From Francisella frigiditurris (GTDB lineage Bacteria > Pseudomonadota > Gammaproteobacteria > Francisellales > Francisellaceae): a stretch of 64,000 nt of DNA. Both the position numbers and the translations under genes were made by a program. The stretch covers positions 372,001-436,000 of the forward strand of contig NZ_CP009654.1 in assembly GCF_001880225.1 (NCBI RefSeq), read 5' to 3'. The number at the start of each line of letters is the position of its first letter. The first letter of the stretch is position 1. Shown here one piece after another: positions 20,751 through 29,330 of this stretch. The notes under the pieces were generated by a model that was given only the letters and a program-made list of their open reading frames with translations, was not told the origin of the DNA and ran no database searches.

Positions 20751-21290
20751 ATGAAAAAAACTATCCTAGGTACAATAATCGCTGGTGGTTTAATGTTATC
20801 TGCAACTTCAGCTCTTGCTGGTGGCGTAGGTTTTGCTAACGTTCAAGATATTTTCGAAAAATCTTCTTTAGGTAAAGCTAAAGTAACTGCTGATGAGCAA
20901 AAGCTTAAGCCTCAAATGGACACTCTTAAGAAAAATATTACAGCTCTTCAAGAAAAAATTAATGCTTATGAGTCTGATAAAGATGCGGTAGAAGCTGATA
21001 ATGCTAAAGGCGATACAAAAGATGCTCAAGCTGCTGACCAAAAAGAAGCTGCTGATAAAGCTCAAGCTAAAGCAGACTTACAACAAGCTATGAAGGACTA
21101 CCAAGACTTAATGGGTCAAGTACAACAAATGGCTAGTGATGATGCTGATGCGTTTAAAGACTCTTTAACTAAAGCTTCTCAAGATGTAGCTAAAGATAAA
21201 AACTTAGATGCTATCTTACCTACTGAAATGAGCCTATATAACGCAGACAGCTTAGATGTTACTAATGACATCATTGCTAAAATGAAATAA
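20751..21290 (+). CDS. ompH: OmpH/Skp-family periplasmic chaperone
   Basis: A 179-residue protein with a cleavable signal peptide (ending ATSALAGG, near residue 24) and a long charged alpha-helical coiled-coil arm rich in Lys, Gln, Ala and Asp. This matches Skp/OmpH, the trimeric periplasmic holdase for unfolded outer-membrane proteins; the start of the mature part, VGFANVQDIFEKSSLG, matches the Skp core strand. The TAAGGA ribosome-binding site is strong. BamE at 6994 serves the same pathway. Confidence 0.9.
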   Translation: MKKTILGTIIAGGLMLSATSALAGGVGFANVQDIFEKSSLGKAKVTADEQKLKPQMDTLKKNITALQEKINAYESDKDAVEADNAKGDTKDAQAADQKEAADKAQAKADLQQAMKDYQDLMGQVQQMASDDADAFKDSLTKASQDVAKDKNLDAILPTEMSLYNADSLDVTNDIIAKMK

Positions 21291-21341
21291 TCTAAATCTT
21301 TTCTTTTTTTCTACAATCCCTTTTAACTTTTTTTTATTCCT

Positions 21342-21368
21342 AAAGCTATGTATAATCTACATAGCTTT
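21342..21368 (+). repeat. Perfect 11-bp inverted repeat between ompH and the rhodanese gene
   Basis: AAAGCTATGTA (21342-21352) and TACATAGCTTT (21358-21368) form an 11-bp perfect stem with a 5-nt loop. There is no U-run after it on either strand, although T-runs precede it on the plus strand. It may be a transcript-processing or 3'-protecting hairpin for the abundant ompH message, or an operator for the next gene, which starts 22 bases later. Confidence 0.5.
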
Positions 21369-21390
21369 AAATATGTAATAATATAAAAAC

Positions 21391-21822
21391 ATGGAAAATT
21401 TATCTTATTTTGTTTCACAAAACTTAGTTTTTTGTCTGTCATTTATCCTGCTTTTAGCCATTTATATTGTTTTTGAATTAACTCAGTCAAAGCAGAGCCA
21501 AACTAGCTTAACCGTGCAAAATGCCGTGGCAGAAGTTAATAGACATAAAGGGATATATCTAGACATTAGAGATCAAGAAGAGTATAAAAAAGCTCACGTT
21601 ATTGGCGCTATAAATATACCTTCTGAAAAAATTGAAGAAAACTTAAAAAAATTACACAAACATAAAGATAAGCCTGTGGTTATTTATGGAAATAGCCATT
21701 CAGATAAAACAAGAAATATTCTTCGTAAAGATGGTTTCGAAAAAGCATATTCTTTAAAAGGTGGCTTTAGTGCTTGGTTACAAGCTGGTTATCCTGTGAA
21801 ATCTGAAGATTCAAATAAATAA
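21391..21822 (+). CDS. Membrane-anchored rhodanese-like protein lacking the active-site cysteine
   Basis: A 143-residue YibN-type protein: one N-terminal transmembrane helix (about 10-28) and a rhodanese domain (about 40-137), shown by GIYLDIRDQEEYKKAHVIGAINIP and YSLKGGFSAWLQAGYP. In the active-site loop the usual cysteine is replaced: the region reads VVIYGNSHSDKTR, with Tyr/Gly where Cys normally stands. It is therefore unlikely to transfer sulfur and may be a binding or scaffold module. It precedes secB by 10 bases; yibN also lies near secB in E. coli. Confidence 0.88.
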   Translation: MENLSYFVSQNLVFCLSFILLLAIYIVFELTQSKQSQTSLTVQNAVAEVNRHKGIYLDIRDQEEYKKAHVIGAINIPSEKIEENLKKLHKHKDKPVVIYGNSHSDKTRNILRKDGFEKAYSLKGGFSAWLQAGYPVKSEDSNK

Positions 21823-21832
21823 GGATTAAACT

Positions 21833-22285
21833 ATGAGTAATGAAAATAATTTACCTCAATTTCAAATACAAAAAGTTTACGTTAAAGATGCTTCTTTTTC
21901 AGTTCCAAATGCTGATAAAATTTGGATGTCTGAATGGAAACCTCAGTTAAAAACAGATTTAAATGTTTCTGCGTCAAAACTTCCTGAGGATAACACTTAT
22001 GAAACAGTAATAACTTTAGATATTAAAGTAGAAAGTAATGGAATAGAAGCTTTTAACTGCGAAGTAAAACAAGCCGGTATTTTTACAGTTCAGAATATGA
22101 CTGATGAGCAAATAGAACATGCAAAAAATGCTTTCTGTCCAAATATTTTATATCACTATGCAAGAGAAGCTATTTCTGACTTAGTCATTAGCGGAGGATT
22201 TCCTCAACTTTGTCTTTCTCCTGTTAACTTTGATGCTATGTATCAAGATTCATTAAAAAAAACAGCTGATAATAAACAGCATTAA
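21833..22285 (+). CDS. secB: Protein-export chaperone SecB
   Basis: A 150-residue cytoplasmic export chaperone. Characteristic stretches are [18 protein letters not shown] at the N-terminus, VEVEVDIKV-like strands around residues 60-70 ([10 protein letters not shown]), and the late [20 protein letters not shown] motif. It keeps preproteins unfolded and passes them to SecA. It sits between the rhodanese gene and recA with short gaps (10 and 12 bases). Confidence 0.94.
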   Translation: MSNENNLPQFQIQKVYVKDASFSVPNADKIWMSEWKPQLKTDLNVSASKLPEDNTYETVITLDIKVESNGIEAFNCEVKQAGIFTVQNMTDEQIEHAKNAFCPNILYHYAREAISDLVISGGFPQLCLSPVNFDAMYQDSLKKTADNKQH

Positions 22286-22297
22286 TAAGGTTTAAGA

Positions 22298-23341
22298 ATG
22301 AGTAAAGAACAAGCTTTAAAATCAGCATTATCGCAAATAGAAAAGCAATTTGGTAAAGGCTCAGTAATGAGACTTGGTGATCAAGAGGCTAGCACGGATG
22401 TAGAAGTAATTCCTTCTGGAATAATTAGCCTTGATGTTGCTCTTGGTATTGGTGGTTATCCTAAAGGGCGTATTATAGAGATTTACGGTCATGAATCATC
22501 TGGAAAAACTACTTTAACATTATTAGCTATTGCCCAATGTCAGAAACAAGGTGGAACAGCTGCTTTTATAGATGCTGAACATGCTTTAGATCCTAAATAT
22601 GCTGCTTTACTTGGTGTTGATATTGAAAATCTTATTGTTTCTCAACCAGATACTGGAGAACAAGCTTTAGAAATAGCTGATATGTTAGTTCGTTCTGGTG
22701 GTGTTGATGTAGTTGTTATAGACTCTGTAGCAGCACTTACTCCCAAGGCTGAAATAGAGGGTGATATGGGAGATTCTCATATGGGCTTACAAGCTAGGCT
22801 TATGTCTCAAGCTTTAAGAAAGCTAACAGCTAATATCAAACGCTCAAACACTTTGGTTATGTTTATTAACCAAATAAGAATGAAAATAGGAGTAATGTTT
22901 GGAAACCCTGAAACAACTACTGGTGGTAATGCTCTAAAATTCTACTCTTCTGTAAGATTAGAGGTAAGAAAAGGCAGCCCTATCAAAGATGGTACTGAAG
23001 TATCTGGAAATGAAATAAAGGTCAAAGTAGTAAAAAATAAAGTTGCTCCTCCATTCAAACAAGCTGAATTTGAGTTAGTTTATGGAGAGGGCATATCTCT
23101 AGAAGCAGAGCTTGTTGACCTTGGTGCAAAACACGATATTATTGAAAAATCTGGCGCCTGGTATAGTTATAAAGGTAAAAAGATCGGTCAGGGTAAAGAA
23201 AAAACTAAAGACTATCTAAAAGAGCATACTGATGAAAGAGATGAGATAGAGAAAGCAGTCCTTGAACTACTTTTACCTCAAAAGTATGCAAAAAAAGACT
23301 CAAATAAAAAAGAAAATAACTCTCAAGATGAGCTTATCTAA
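22298..23341 (+). CDS. recA: RecA recombinase
   Basis: A 347-residue strand-exchange ATPase and LexA coprotease. Walker A is [10 protein letters not shown] (near residue 66; GPESSGKTT in E. coli, so His replaces Pro), Walker B is [11 protein letters not shown], and MRKLT-type and [25 protein letters not shown]-binding loops are intact. The C-terminal tail is short and acidic/Lys-rich. It overlaps recX by 14 bases and follows secB by 12. Confidence 0.98.
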   Translation: MSKEQALKSALSQIEKQFGKGSVMRLGDQEASTDVEVIPSGIISLDVALGIGGYPKGRIIEIYGHESSGKTTLTLLAIAQCQKQGGTAAFIDAEHALDPKYAALLGVDIENLIVSQPDTGEQALEIADMLVRSGGVDVVVIDSVAALTPKAEIEGDMGDSHMGLQARLMSQALRKLTANIKRSNTLVMFINQIRMKIGVMFGNPETTTGGNALKFYSSVRLEVRKGSPIKDGTEVSGNEIKVKVVKNKVAPPFKQAEFELVYGEGISLEAELVDLGAKHDIIEKSGAWYSYKGKKIGQGKEKTKDYLKEHTDERDEIEKAVLELLLPQKYAKKDSNKKENNSQDELI

Positions 23342-23774
23342 AGAAAGACAATATATACTTTATCTCCTATCTAAACAAGATTATTCTCGAAAGCAACTCA
23401 CTGATAAACTCTATAAAAGAGCTAGTATTTCAAATCAAGAAATAGAGGATTTATTAAATGATTTTGAAAATAGAAAATGGCTTTCTGATGAAAGATTTAT
23501 TCACTCCTTTATCCAAAGTGAAGTAGCAAAACTCAGAGGAAAAAAAAGAATAGTAAATACTGCAATATATCAAAAAGGGCTATCTGCAGAGCTAGTAGAG
23601 GAATATTTAAACACTCTTGAGATTGACTGGTATGATCAATGTCAAAAATGTTTAAATAAAAAATATAAAGATGTCCCTAAACTTCAGAAAGATCTAAAGC
23701 TTAGACAAAGGGCTATTAATTATCTTGCCTATAACGGATTTAATTTTGATGAAATAAATGAGTGCTTTAACTAA
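23328..23774 (+). CDS. recX: Recombination regulator RecX
   Basis: A 148-residue, all-helical RecX-family protein (three-helix repeats) that modulates RecA filaments. I start at the ATG at 23328, which lies inside the last codons of recA, giving [20 protein letters not shown]; an earlier in-frame ATG at 23262 would only add sequence shadowing recA. Typical features are [24 protein letters not shown] and [12 protein letters not shown]. The overlap implies translation coupled to recA. Confidence 0.9.
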   Translation: MSLSKERQYILYLLSKQDYSRKQLTDKLYKRASISNQEIEDLLNDFENRKWLSDERFIHSFIQSEVAKLRGKKRIVNTAIYQKGLSAELVEEYLNTLEIDWYDQCQKCLNKKYKDVPKLQKDLKLRQRAINYLAYNGFNFDEINECFN

Positions 23775-23833
23775 TATACTTATATCATATAACTCTTTAT
23801 AAAATCTAGTGCAATTTTCACTATCAAATTAAC

Positions 23834-25090
23834 TTAGTTAATCCTTTTATATTTTGTTGCTAAAATTAAAATAATAGGTAAAAAGGTTATTGGCCCAGTC
23901 CTTAAATCAAGCATATAACTATTAAACATACACCCTATACAAAAAACAGTAACAAGCATCCACAACGTATTTTTATAATTAGTCTGTTTTGCCTGCAAGA
24001 CTATAGAAATTAGAAAATACAAAAATACTATAAGGCCAATCATTCCTGATTGCAGAAGGAAAAATATAAATTGATTATGTGGATTTTGATCTGGTGCTGC
24101 CATTTTTAACTGTTGATTTTTTGGAGATTTATTAATAACCTTCTGCACACAATCTTTAAAATATCCTGTTCCACAGCCAAAAACAAACTTCTCTGGAGAA
24201 CTAGTTATAGTCTTATAACTAGCATAATACCATCCAAGCCTAATTCCTGAACTAGTTATATTTTTATCTATATCAGTTTTTTCATAAAAAAACTGTTTAA
24301 CTTCTTTAATAGATGCATCAACTCTAAATTTAAACGTATATGATTTCTCATATATAATTAAAGGCAAAACAATTAATACTAATATAACTATAAAAGTTCT
24401 TTTAAAATTAATTTTTCTATTATTTAAAGGACTATTTAAAGGAAAACAAAATATAAAACAGTAATATAGAATTACAACAAACTCCATTAAGTATCCAGTT
24501 CTACTTTGATTAAGAAAATATTCACAATAAACTAAAAACATAGATAGTAATATATATACATATTTTTTATAACCTAAATGCTTTTGAGACTCAACAATAA
24601 GTAAAATACTTGCTGTAACTAGAGCTATCGCCATCTCATTTTGTGATGAGGCCATAGGGTATGCGTCCTCTTTAGCAAAATGTATAAAAAAATCCTTAGT
24701 TAAAAATAGATGATTTAAAACGCTAAAAAGCGCTAATAGTATAACCGAGCTGACGAATATGATAAGTAGTTCTTTTGCGATAAAATATTTTTTTATAAAA
24801 TATAAAATAACTGTAAAAAAAATTAAAAGTTTTATTAAAGAAAAAATGTATTTAGGATTACCCTCTCCATAAAATAAACTAAAAACACTTATCATTACTA
24901 ATAAAAATAAAGCCCATATAACAGGCTCTTCCTTGATTACTAATAGCTTAGCTTTATAATCACTGCTTAATAAAAACAGGATTAATAATGAAACTACACT
25001 AATACTTGTAGCGATAGGTATAGCAACAATTGCTAACATATAAGAGTACATTACTATAAAATAGGCTCTTAAATAAAACTTATTCACCAA
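23834..25090 (-). CDS. O-antigen ligase (WaaL-like) family membrane protein
   Basis: A 418-residue polytopic membrane protein with about 10-12 helices and a large periplasmic loop in the second half (about 245-335) containing GIRLGWYYASYKT, FGCGTGYFKD and NPHNQFIFFLLQSGMIGL. The H-N-Q-x-x-x-x-L-x-x-x-G pattern is the hallmark of the Wzy_C/O-antigen ligase family, which joins O-antigen to lipid A-core or to another acceptor. Its neighbour, the double glycosyltransferase, fits LPS/core work. Exact substrate is unknown. Confidence 0.82.
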   Translation of the reverse strand: MVNKFYLRAYFIVMYSYMLAIVAIPIATSISVVSLLILFLLSSDYKAKLLVIKEEPVIWALFLLVMISVFSLFYGEGNPKYIFSLIKLLIFFTVILYFIKKYFIAKELLIIFVSSVILLALFSVLNHLFLTKDFFIHFAKEDAYPMASSQNEMAIALVTASILLIVESQKHLGYKKYVYILLSMFLVYCEYFLNQSRTGYLMEFVVILYYCFIFCFPLNSPLNNRKINFKRTFIVILVLIVLPLIIYEKSYTFKFRVDASIKEVKQFFYEKTDIDKNITSSGIRLGWYYASYKTITSSPEKFVFGCGTGYFKDCVQKVINKSPKNQQLKMAAPDQNPHNQFIFFLLQSGMIGLIVFLYFLISIVLQAKQTNYKNTLWMLVTVFCIGCMFNSYMLDLRTGPITFLPIILILATKYKRIN

Positions 25091-25152
25091 TATTATTAAT
25101 AAATTAACTATTATTTATTATAATATCATTAGCTTAACAAAATTAATAACGA

Positions 25153-26682
25153 TTAATTAAGCTCATCTTTAACTAGTCCATTACAGCATCTTTTTGTTTT
25201 ATTTTTAATAGTATTATTTAAGATATTTTTATTTCTTTGTAATGCGTCTCTAGAATTTTCTTTATGCCATAGATGATAATTTATTATAGAGAATCTAACT
25301 TTTTTTAATTTAATATTTGAGTTTAAAAACCTCTCACAAAGCTCTGTATCTTCAAGACCCCACCCTTCAAAATCTTCATTAAAGCCATTTATATTAATAA
25401 AATCATTTCTAAAAAAGGAAAAATTACATGTTTGAAACCCTCTAGAGTTTCTTACACTTTTAGATATTTTTTTAGCCAAAAAAATACTTCTAATAACTTT
25501 TAGCCTATTTTTTATACCATTAGTAAATAGGTTAATTTTTATCCTTTTCTTACTAAAGAGAATTAAATCAGTTAATTTTTTTGTTAAAAATACTCGTCTA
25601 CCATATAAGACAGTATTTCTCTCACTCAAGATTTTATGATCTTTAATAAAATTCTTACTTAAAATAATATCTCCATCTATATAAATTAAATATTCGCCTG
25701 TAGCTTTTATAAATGCTTCATTTCTTGACTTTGCAGCTCTAAAACCTTTATCCTCTTGCCAAGAATGAATAACTGGTATCTTAGTTTGTTTTGCAAACTC
25801 CTCTATTACTTTTTTAGTATCATCTGTCGAACCATCATCTGCTATTATTATTTCCATAGGAGGTAAGGTTTGATATAAAACCGACTCTAAAACCTTTTTC
25901 AGATACTGAGGAGAGTTATAGGTTGTTATAACTAAAGAAATCGTTATATTTTTATTTTTCTCGATCAATTTATAATGTTTAAAAAAAGCACCTAAGGCAT
26001 TACATAGGCTTATAGAAAATCCATCTAAACCATATTTAAAACCCTTTTTTAAAAAGTATGATTTTATAAACATTGTAAACATACTAAGAAAAGGTTTTGA
26101 AAGAGATATTTTTTTACCGATATTTGCATTAGCATATAGCTCAGTATATTTATCTAATTTTTGCAGTAAATCTGATATATTTCTGAATGAATAATGTTTT
26201 ATATCTCCTTGTATTAACTCTACATGTTTTGACTCTACTGATTCATGAACCATATTAGTATTAAAGTTGGTAAACTTTTTATTAAAAAGTCTTTTCACTT
26301 CATCTGGATACCATCCACACCCTTTTATAGGTCTGCCATTATAATGGTTTAATCTTTTAAAGCTATAAACAGTTTCTTTATTTTTTTCTAATTTTTTAAG
26401 CTTATTAAGTAACTCTTCTGTTATTATTTCATCACTATCTACAGAAAGTATCCAATCATTTGTCGCATATCCTGTAGCTAGTCTTTTCAAAGGACCAAAA
26501 CCTATAAAATCATACTCAAAAAGTTTAACATTTTTAAAACTCTTGACTATATCTAAAGTCTTATCTGTAGAGCCATTATCTAAAACTATTATTTCAGAGA
26601 ATTCTTTCAAAGCAAGCAAGCATTCTCTTATGTGTAAAGAAGAATTTTTAGTTAAGATCGTCACACTTATATCTTCAATCAT
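25153..26682 (-). CDS. Double glycosyltransferase (GT2-GT2 fusion), LPS/polysaccharide
   Basis: A 509-residue protein with two tandem family 2 glycosyltransferase domains. The first (about 1-240) resembles WaaE/KdtX-type core transferases: VLDNGSTDKT, SVDSDEI (metal DxD-type) and GCGWYPDEVKRLFNK. The second (about 245-500) has VITTYNSPQYLKKVLESVL, IADDGSTDDTKK, IYIDGDI and a C-terminal GFNEDFEGWGLEDTELCERF galactosyltransferase-like motif. Both metal sites look intact, so each domain may add one sugar. It is upstream of the ligase-like gene on the same strand (62-base gap). Confidence 0.9.
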   Translation of the reverse strand: MIEDISVTILTKNSSLHIRECLLALKEFSEIIVLDNGSTDKTLDIVKSFKNVKLFEYDFIGFGPLKRLATGYATNDWILSVDSDEIITEELLNKLKKLEKNKETVYSFKRLNHYNGRPIKGCGWYPDEVKRLFNKKFTNFNTNMVHESVESKHVELIQGDIKHYSFRNISDLLQKLDKYTELYANANIGKKISLSKPFLSMFTMFIKSYFLKKGFKYGLDGFSISLCNALGAFFKHYKLIEKNKNITISLVITTYNSPQYLKKVLESVLYQTLPPMEIIIADDGSTDDTKKVIEEFAKQTKIPVIHSWQEDKGFRAAKSRNEAFIKATGEYLIYIDGDIILSKNFIKDHKILSERNTVLYGRRVFLTKKLTDLILFSKKRIKINLFTNGIKNRLKVIRSIFLAKKISKSVRNSRGFQTCNFSFFRNDFININGFNEDFEGWGLEDTELCERFLNSNIKLKKVRFSIINYHLWHKENSRDALQRNKNILNNTIKNKTKRCCNGLVKDELN

Positions 26683-26752
26683 CAGCTATTATTTTTATTA
26701 AAGAATTCTAAAAAATATAGTAACAATTAATCACTAGCAAATACACAAAATA

Positions 26753-26786
26753 TTGACAACTATAATTATTATCTATAGATTATATA
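26753..26786 (+). promoter_or_regulatory. Probable ssrA promoter
   Basis: A consensus -35 box TTGACA stands at 26753-26758. The -10 box is less clear: TATAGA (26774-26779) or TAGATT (26776-26781), at 15-17 bases. Either would start transcription close to the mature tmRNA 5' end at 26797. Confidence 0.55.
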
Positions 26787-26796
26787 CACCCTAACT

Positions 26797-27217
26797 GGGG
26801 GCGAATATGGTTTCGACATGAATGTCAAAGTCCTAGGTGCATGTCGAGGAAGTACAGTACCTCGTAAATAACAGTACAAATGCCAATAATAACTGGCAAT
26901 AAAAAAGCAAATCGCGTAGTAGCTAACGACAGCAACTTTGCTGCTGTTGCAAAAGCTGCTTAATCTAGCTTAATAACCTAGATACGCACAGATATGATAA
27001 GTTATCTTATGGACTTATCTATACATCTGTTCATATTTTGCATAAGACGGTTTTTGCTTCCGTCTGAGAGTAAGAGCTGTATATATCAGACTCGCTTACC
27101 TCTACCCTGACTAACTGGGGATAGGTCAAGTCAAACTTTTAAATAAGTTAGTCTAAGCATGTAGATCCAAAGATAGAGAGTTTATGGACGCGGGTTCAAA
27201 TCCCGCCGCCTCCACCA
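26797..27217 (+). ncRNA. ssrA: tmRNA (SsrA), trans-translation rescue RNA
   Basis: The 5' end GGGGGCGAATATGGTTTCGAC and 3' end with the T-arm GGTTCAAATCCCGCC and terminal CCA form the tRNA-like domain: GGGGGCG (26797-26803) pairs with CGCCTCC (one G-U) before A-CCA. The tag reading frame at 26895-26963 begins GNKKANRVV and ends ANDSNFAAVAKAA then TAA; the hydrophobic/alanine end is the protease signal. I recall nearly this tag from F. tularensis, which supports the genus call. The 3' end doubles as an integration site (see repeats). Confidence 0.96.
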
Positions 27218-27243
27218 AACTTAAATCCCAACTCATCCCAAAT
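27212..27243 (+). repeat. Direct repeat copy 1, att site within the ssrA 3' end
   Basis: A 32-base sequence beginning CCACCAAACTTAAATCCCAA, starting in the last bases of tmRNA. It recurs at 27714-27745 with two mismatches. Duplicated tRNA/tmRNA 3' ends of this kind are the attL/attR scars of tyrosine-integrase islands. Confidence 0.75.
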
Positions 27244-27330
27244 AGACCCACAAAGCCAATAAAATAGAACGTTTCAGAAGATTTGTTGTCCCAAGTAGTC
27301 CTAAATCATGTCATAAAATCCCGCATAAAA

Positions 27331-27389
27331 GTGTATACAAAACTGTATACGAGATAGAAAATTTAGTTAATTTCTCACTCTCGTATACA
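27331..27389 (+). promoter_or_regulatory. Cluster of TGTATAC palindromes upstream of the integrase remnant
   Basis: A perfect 8-bp palindrome TGTATACA at 27332-27339, then TGTATACGAG at 27344-27353 and its inverse CTCGTATACA at 27380-27389 (10-bp perfect inverted repeat). They end 5 bases before the integrase ATG. They look like an operator for integrase autoregulation or like integrase/excisionase arm sites; function is inferred from position. Confidence 0.45.
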
Positions 27390-27394
27390 CCTAC

Positions 27395-27754
27395 ATGGCT
27401 GGAAAACTTACTACATCAAAGTTATAGAGCTTAAAAGCAACTGGTAAAGATTATAAATTATGTGATGGTAATGGCTTATATATTAGAGTCGATACTAAAG
27501 GAAACAAGATTTGGCAATTTAGATATAAGAATAAATGGGAGCCTCTAGGTAGTTATCCTACAATATCTTTTAAAGCTGCTAGAGAAGAAGCATTTAGAGC
27601 TAAACAACTACTATCCAATGGTAAAGACCCTAAGATAGAAAGAGAGAAACAAAAATATCAAGATGAGTATATATTCTTAAACCTAGCTACTAAGGCTATA
27701 GAAAGTAGGTACCCCACCAAACTTAAACCCCAACTCATCCAAAATGTTATATAG
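27395..27754 (+). pseudogene. Integrase remnant (P4-type tyrosine recombinase, N-terminal domain)
   Basis: From the ATG at 27395 the frame reads MAGKLTTSKL, then a TAG stop (27425-27427), then SLKATGKDYKLCDGNGLYIR, IWQFRYKNKWEPLGSYPTIS and AREEAFRAKQLLSNGKDP. This is the DUF4102 N-terminal domain of P4-like integrases, which insert at tRNA/tmRNA genes. The catalytic domain with the tyrosine is absent: coding similarity stops where the second att repeat begins (27714), and a stop follows at 27752. It is thus broken by both a nonsense codon and a large deletion. Confidence 0.85.
27714..27745 (+). repeat. Direct repeat copy 2, distal att site
   Basis: Beginning CCACCAAACTTAAACCCCAA, this matches the ssrA 3' end repeat at 27212-27243 in 30 of 32 positions. 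It closes the 0.5-kb island remnant that contains only the integrase fragment. Confidence 0.75.
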
Positions 27755-27904
27755 TAATATTTTAGAGCTCAGGGGCAATAAACTTAAATATCTAGATCTA
27801 TTAAACCTTGATAGTGCAATAAATCTTTTTTAAAATACATTGAGATTTTTGCATATATTGTTTAAATCCAGTCTTCTTTTGGTTTTGTTTAAGGCCTGGT
27901 ATTT

Positions 27905-28555
27905 ATGAAAAACTCTATACCCCAATCCTCTTTATGGATTTATCTAGCTGTGATTCTATTATCCTTCAATGGAGGATATATTAACGCTGCTATGTTAATT
28001 AGTTTCCTACATAACCCTGTTGGATATGTAACAGGAAATATTACTTATGCTGGGACTTATTTTGCTAAGCATGACTATATTATGTTTATTGATATGTTAA
28101 TGCTAGTAGTAGCATTCGTAATAGGTTCTATAATTAGTGGCTTAATAATAAAGAATGGTTTTTATAATAAGGATTATCGCTATAGAACAAATTTATTTCT
28201 TCAACTTGTACTTATTAGCATCGCTTTTTACCTACTTAGCAACAACTCTAAATATTGTGAATACTTTCTTGCTATGACTATGGGGTTACAAAATGCCATG
28301 ACTACACATTATGGTTCTACACTTATAAGAACAACCCATATGACAGGAACAGCTACTGATCTTGGTATATTACTAGCTCATTGGATAAAGCGAAAGAATA
28401 TAGCTATTTGGAAAATAAGATTATATATATTACTTATCTTATCTTTCTTACTTGGATCAATAGTTGGCGCAGTAATTTTTATAAACTATCAAGAGAAAGC
28501 TCTTTTTACTTCAATGGCAATATATTTGATAATGATTTTATTAAGTAGAAAATAG
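27905..28555 (+). CDS. DUF1275 (YoaK-like) membrane protein
   Basis: A 216-residue inner-membrane protein with about six helices. The DUF1275 hallmarks are FNGGYINAAMLISF and YVTGNITYAG near the N-terminus and GLQNAMTTHYGSTLIRTTHM with TGTATDLG in the middle. Function of the family is not established; a transporter role is often assumed. It lies just beyond the att-flanked island remnant. Confidence 0.88.
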   Translation: MKNSIPQSSLWIYLAVILLSFNGGYINAAMLISFLHNPVGYVTGNITYAGTYFAKHDYIMFIDMLMLVVAFVIGSIISGLIIKNGFYNKDYRYRTNLFLQLVLISIAFYLLSNNSKYCEYFLAMTMGLQNAMTTHYGSTLIRTTHMTGTATDLGILLAHWIKRKNIAIWKIRLYILLILSFLLGSIVGAVIFINYQEKALFTSMAIYLIMILLSRK

Positions 28556-28611
28556 AGGTATATACTTTGCAAAAAATGAATGCGATATTAAAGTTTAGTA
28601 AGATAGTTTTC

Positions 28612-29250
28612 TTATTGCGCATTTGAAGGTATATCATACTTACACTTACAAACTGGTTTGTCACAGTTTGCTAATGGTAGTATAGGAAGCTCCGCTAGTT
28701 TGAAATTCTGCCCTTCTAACTTTTTAGCACAAGAGCAAGAATCTTTACTTGTTGACACACATATTAACTCTTCAGAAGAGGCTAAAAGCTGTTTTATGCT
28801 AGCCTTTCTCTTCTTCATATAATCACTAGATGAGTATAAGTTACTAATTGATTCATCAATTTCATCAGCTCTATTTATATGCTCATCTTTTATAAGATTT
28901 ATAAAATCCCAGCCATATTTCTTTCTGACATTTAGCTCAAATTTTTTCTTTTGATCCACAGTAAGTAATTTACCATCACCTTTCTTTATTCTCTTTTTAG
29001 TATCAGGATAAAGTGCTTTAAAAAAGCCTAAGCTGTCTATTTCCTTTTTTACATCTATTGTAGGCATTAACTCAATAAATTCTTCTACACTTTTTGTTGG
29101 TTTAGCTTTTAAAGTTTCTTTCTCTTCTCTCTTAGAAATTTCACATGCTTCACGTGCTTTTTTTGCTAAGCTATCAACTTCGTTAATAGGAGCTGGCTCT
29201 ACTTTAAGTAGACCAAATCTTACTGCCAATGATTTTAAAAAATTTAACAT
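28612..29250 (-). CDS. Hypothetical protein with a cysteine-rich C-terminal motif
   Basis: A 212-residue soluble protein, charged and largely helical, without signal peptide. The C-terminal end has five cysteines in a compact pattern: Cys172, Cys174 (SCSCAKKLEG), Cys196, Cys201 and Cys203 (NCDKPVCKCKY), with LAELPILPL between. A similar C...LP.LP..C....C.CxY ending occurs in some proteobacterial hypothetical proteins and suggests metal binding. No function is assigned. Convergent with the DUF1275 gene. Confidence 0.65.
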   Translation of the reverse strand: MLNFLKSLAVRFGLLKVEPAPINEVDSLAKKAREACEISKREEKETLKAKPTKSVEEFIELMPTIDVKKEIDSLGFFKALYPDTKKRIKKGDGKLLTVDQKKKFELNVRKKYGWDFINLIKDEHINRADEIDESISNLYSSSDYMKKRKASIKQLLASSEELICVSTSKDSCSCAKKLEGQNFKLAELPILPLANCDKPVCKCKYDIPSNAQ

Positions 29251-29330
29251 TATGCCTATTCACAGCTTAAGTATAAACTTATGATACCTAAAATATGTGC
29301 TTGAGTTAATTAAAAAGATAAATTAATCAA

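Noticed and set aside
23262-23327. Longer recX start within recA
   Set aside because: The extra 22 residues read recA sequence in another frame; the ATG at 23328 gives the normal RecX length.
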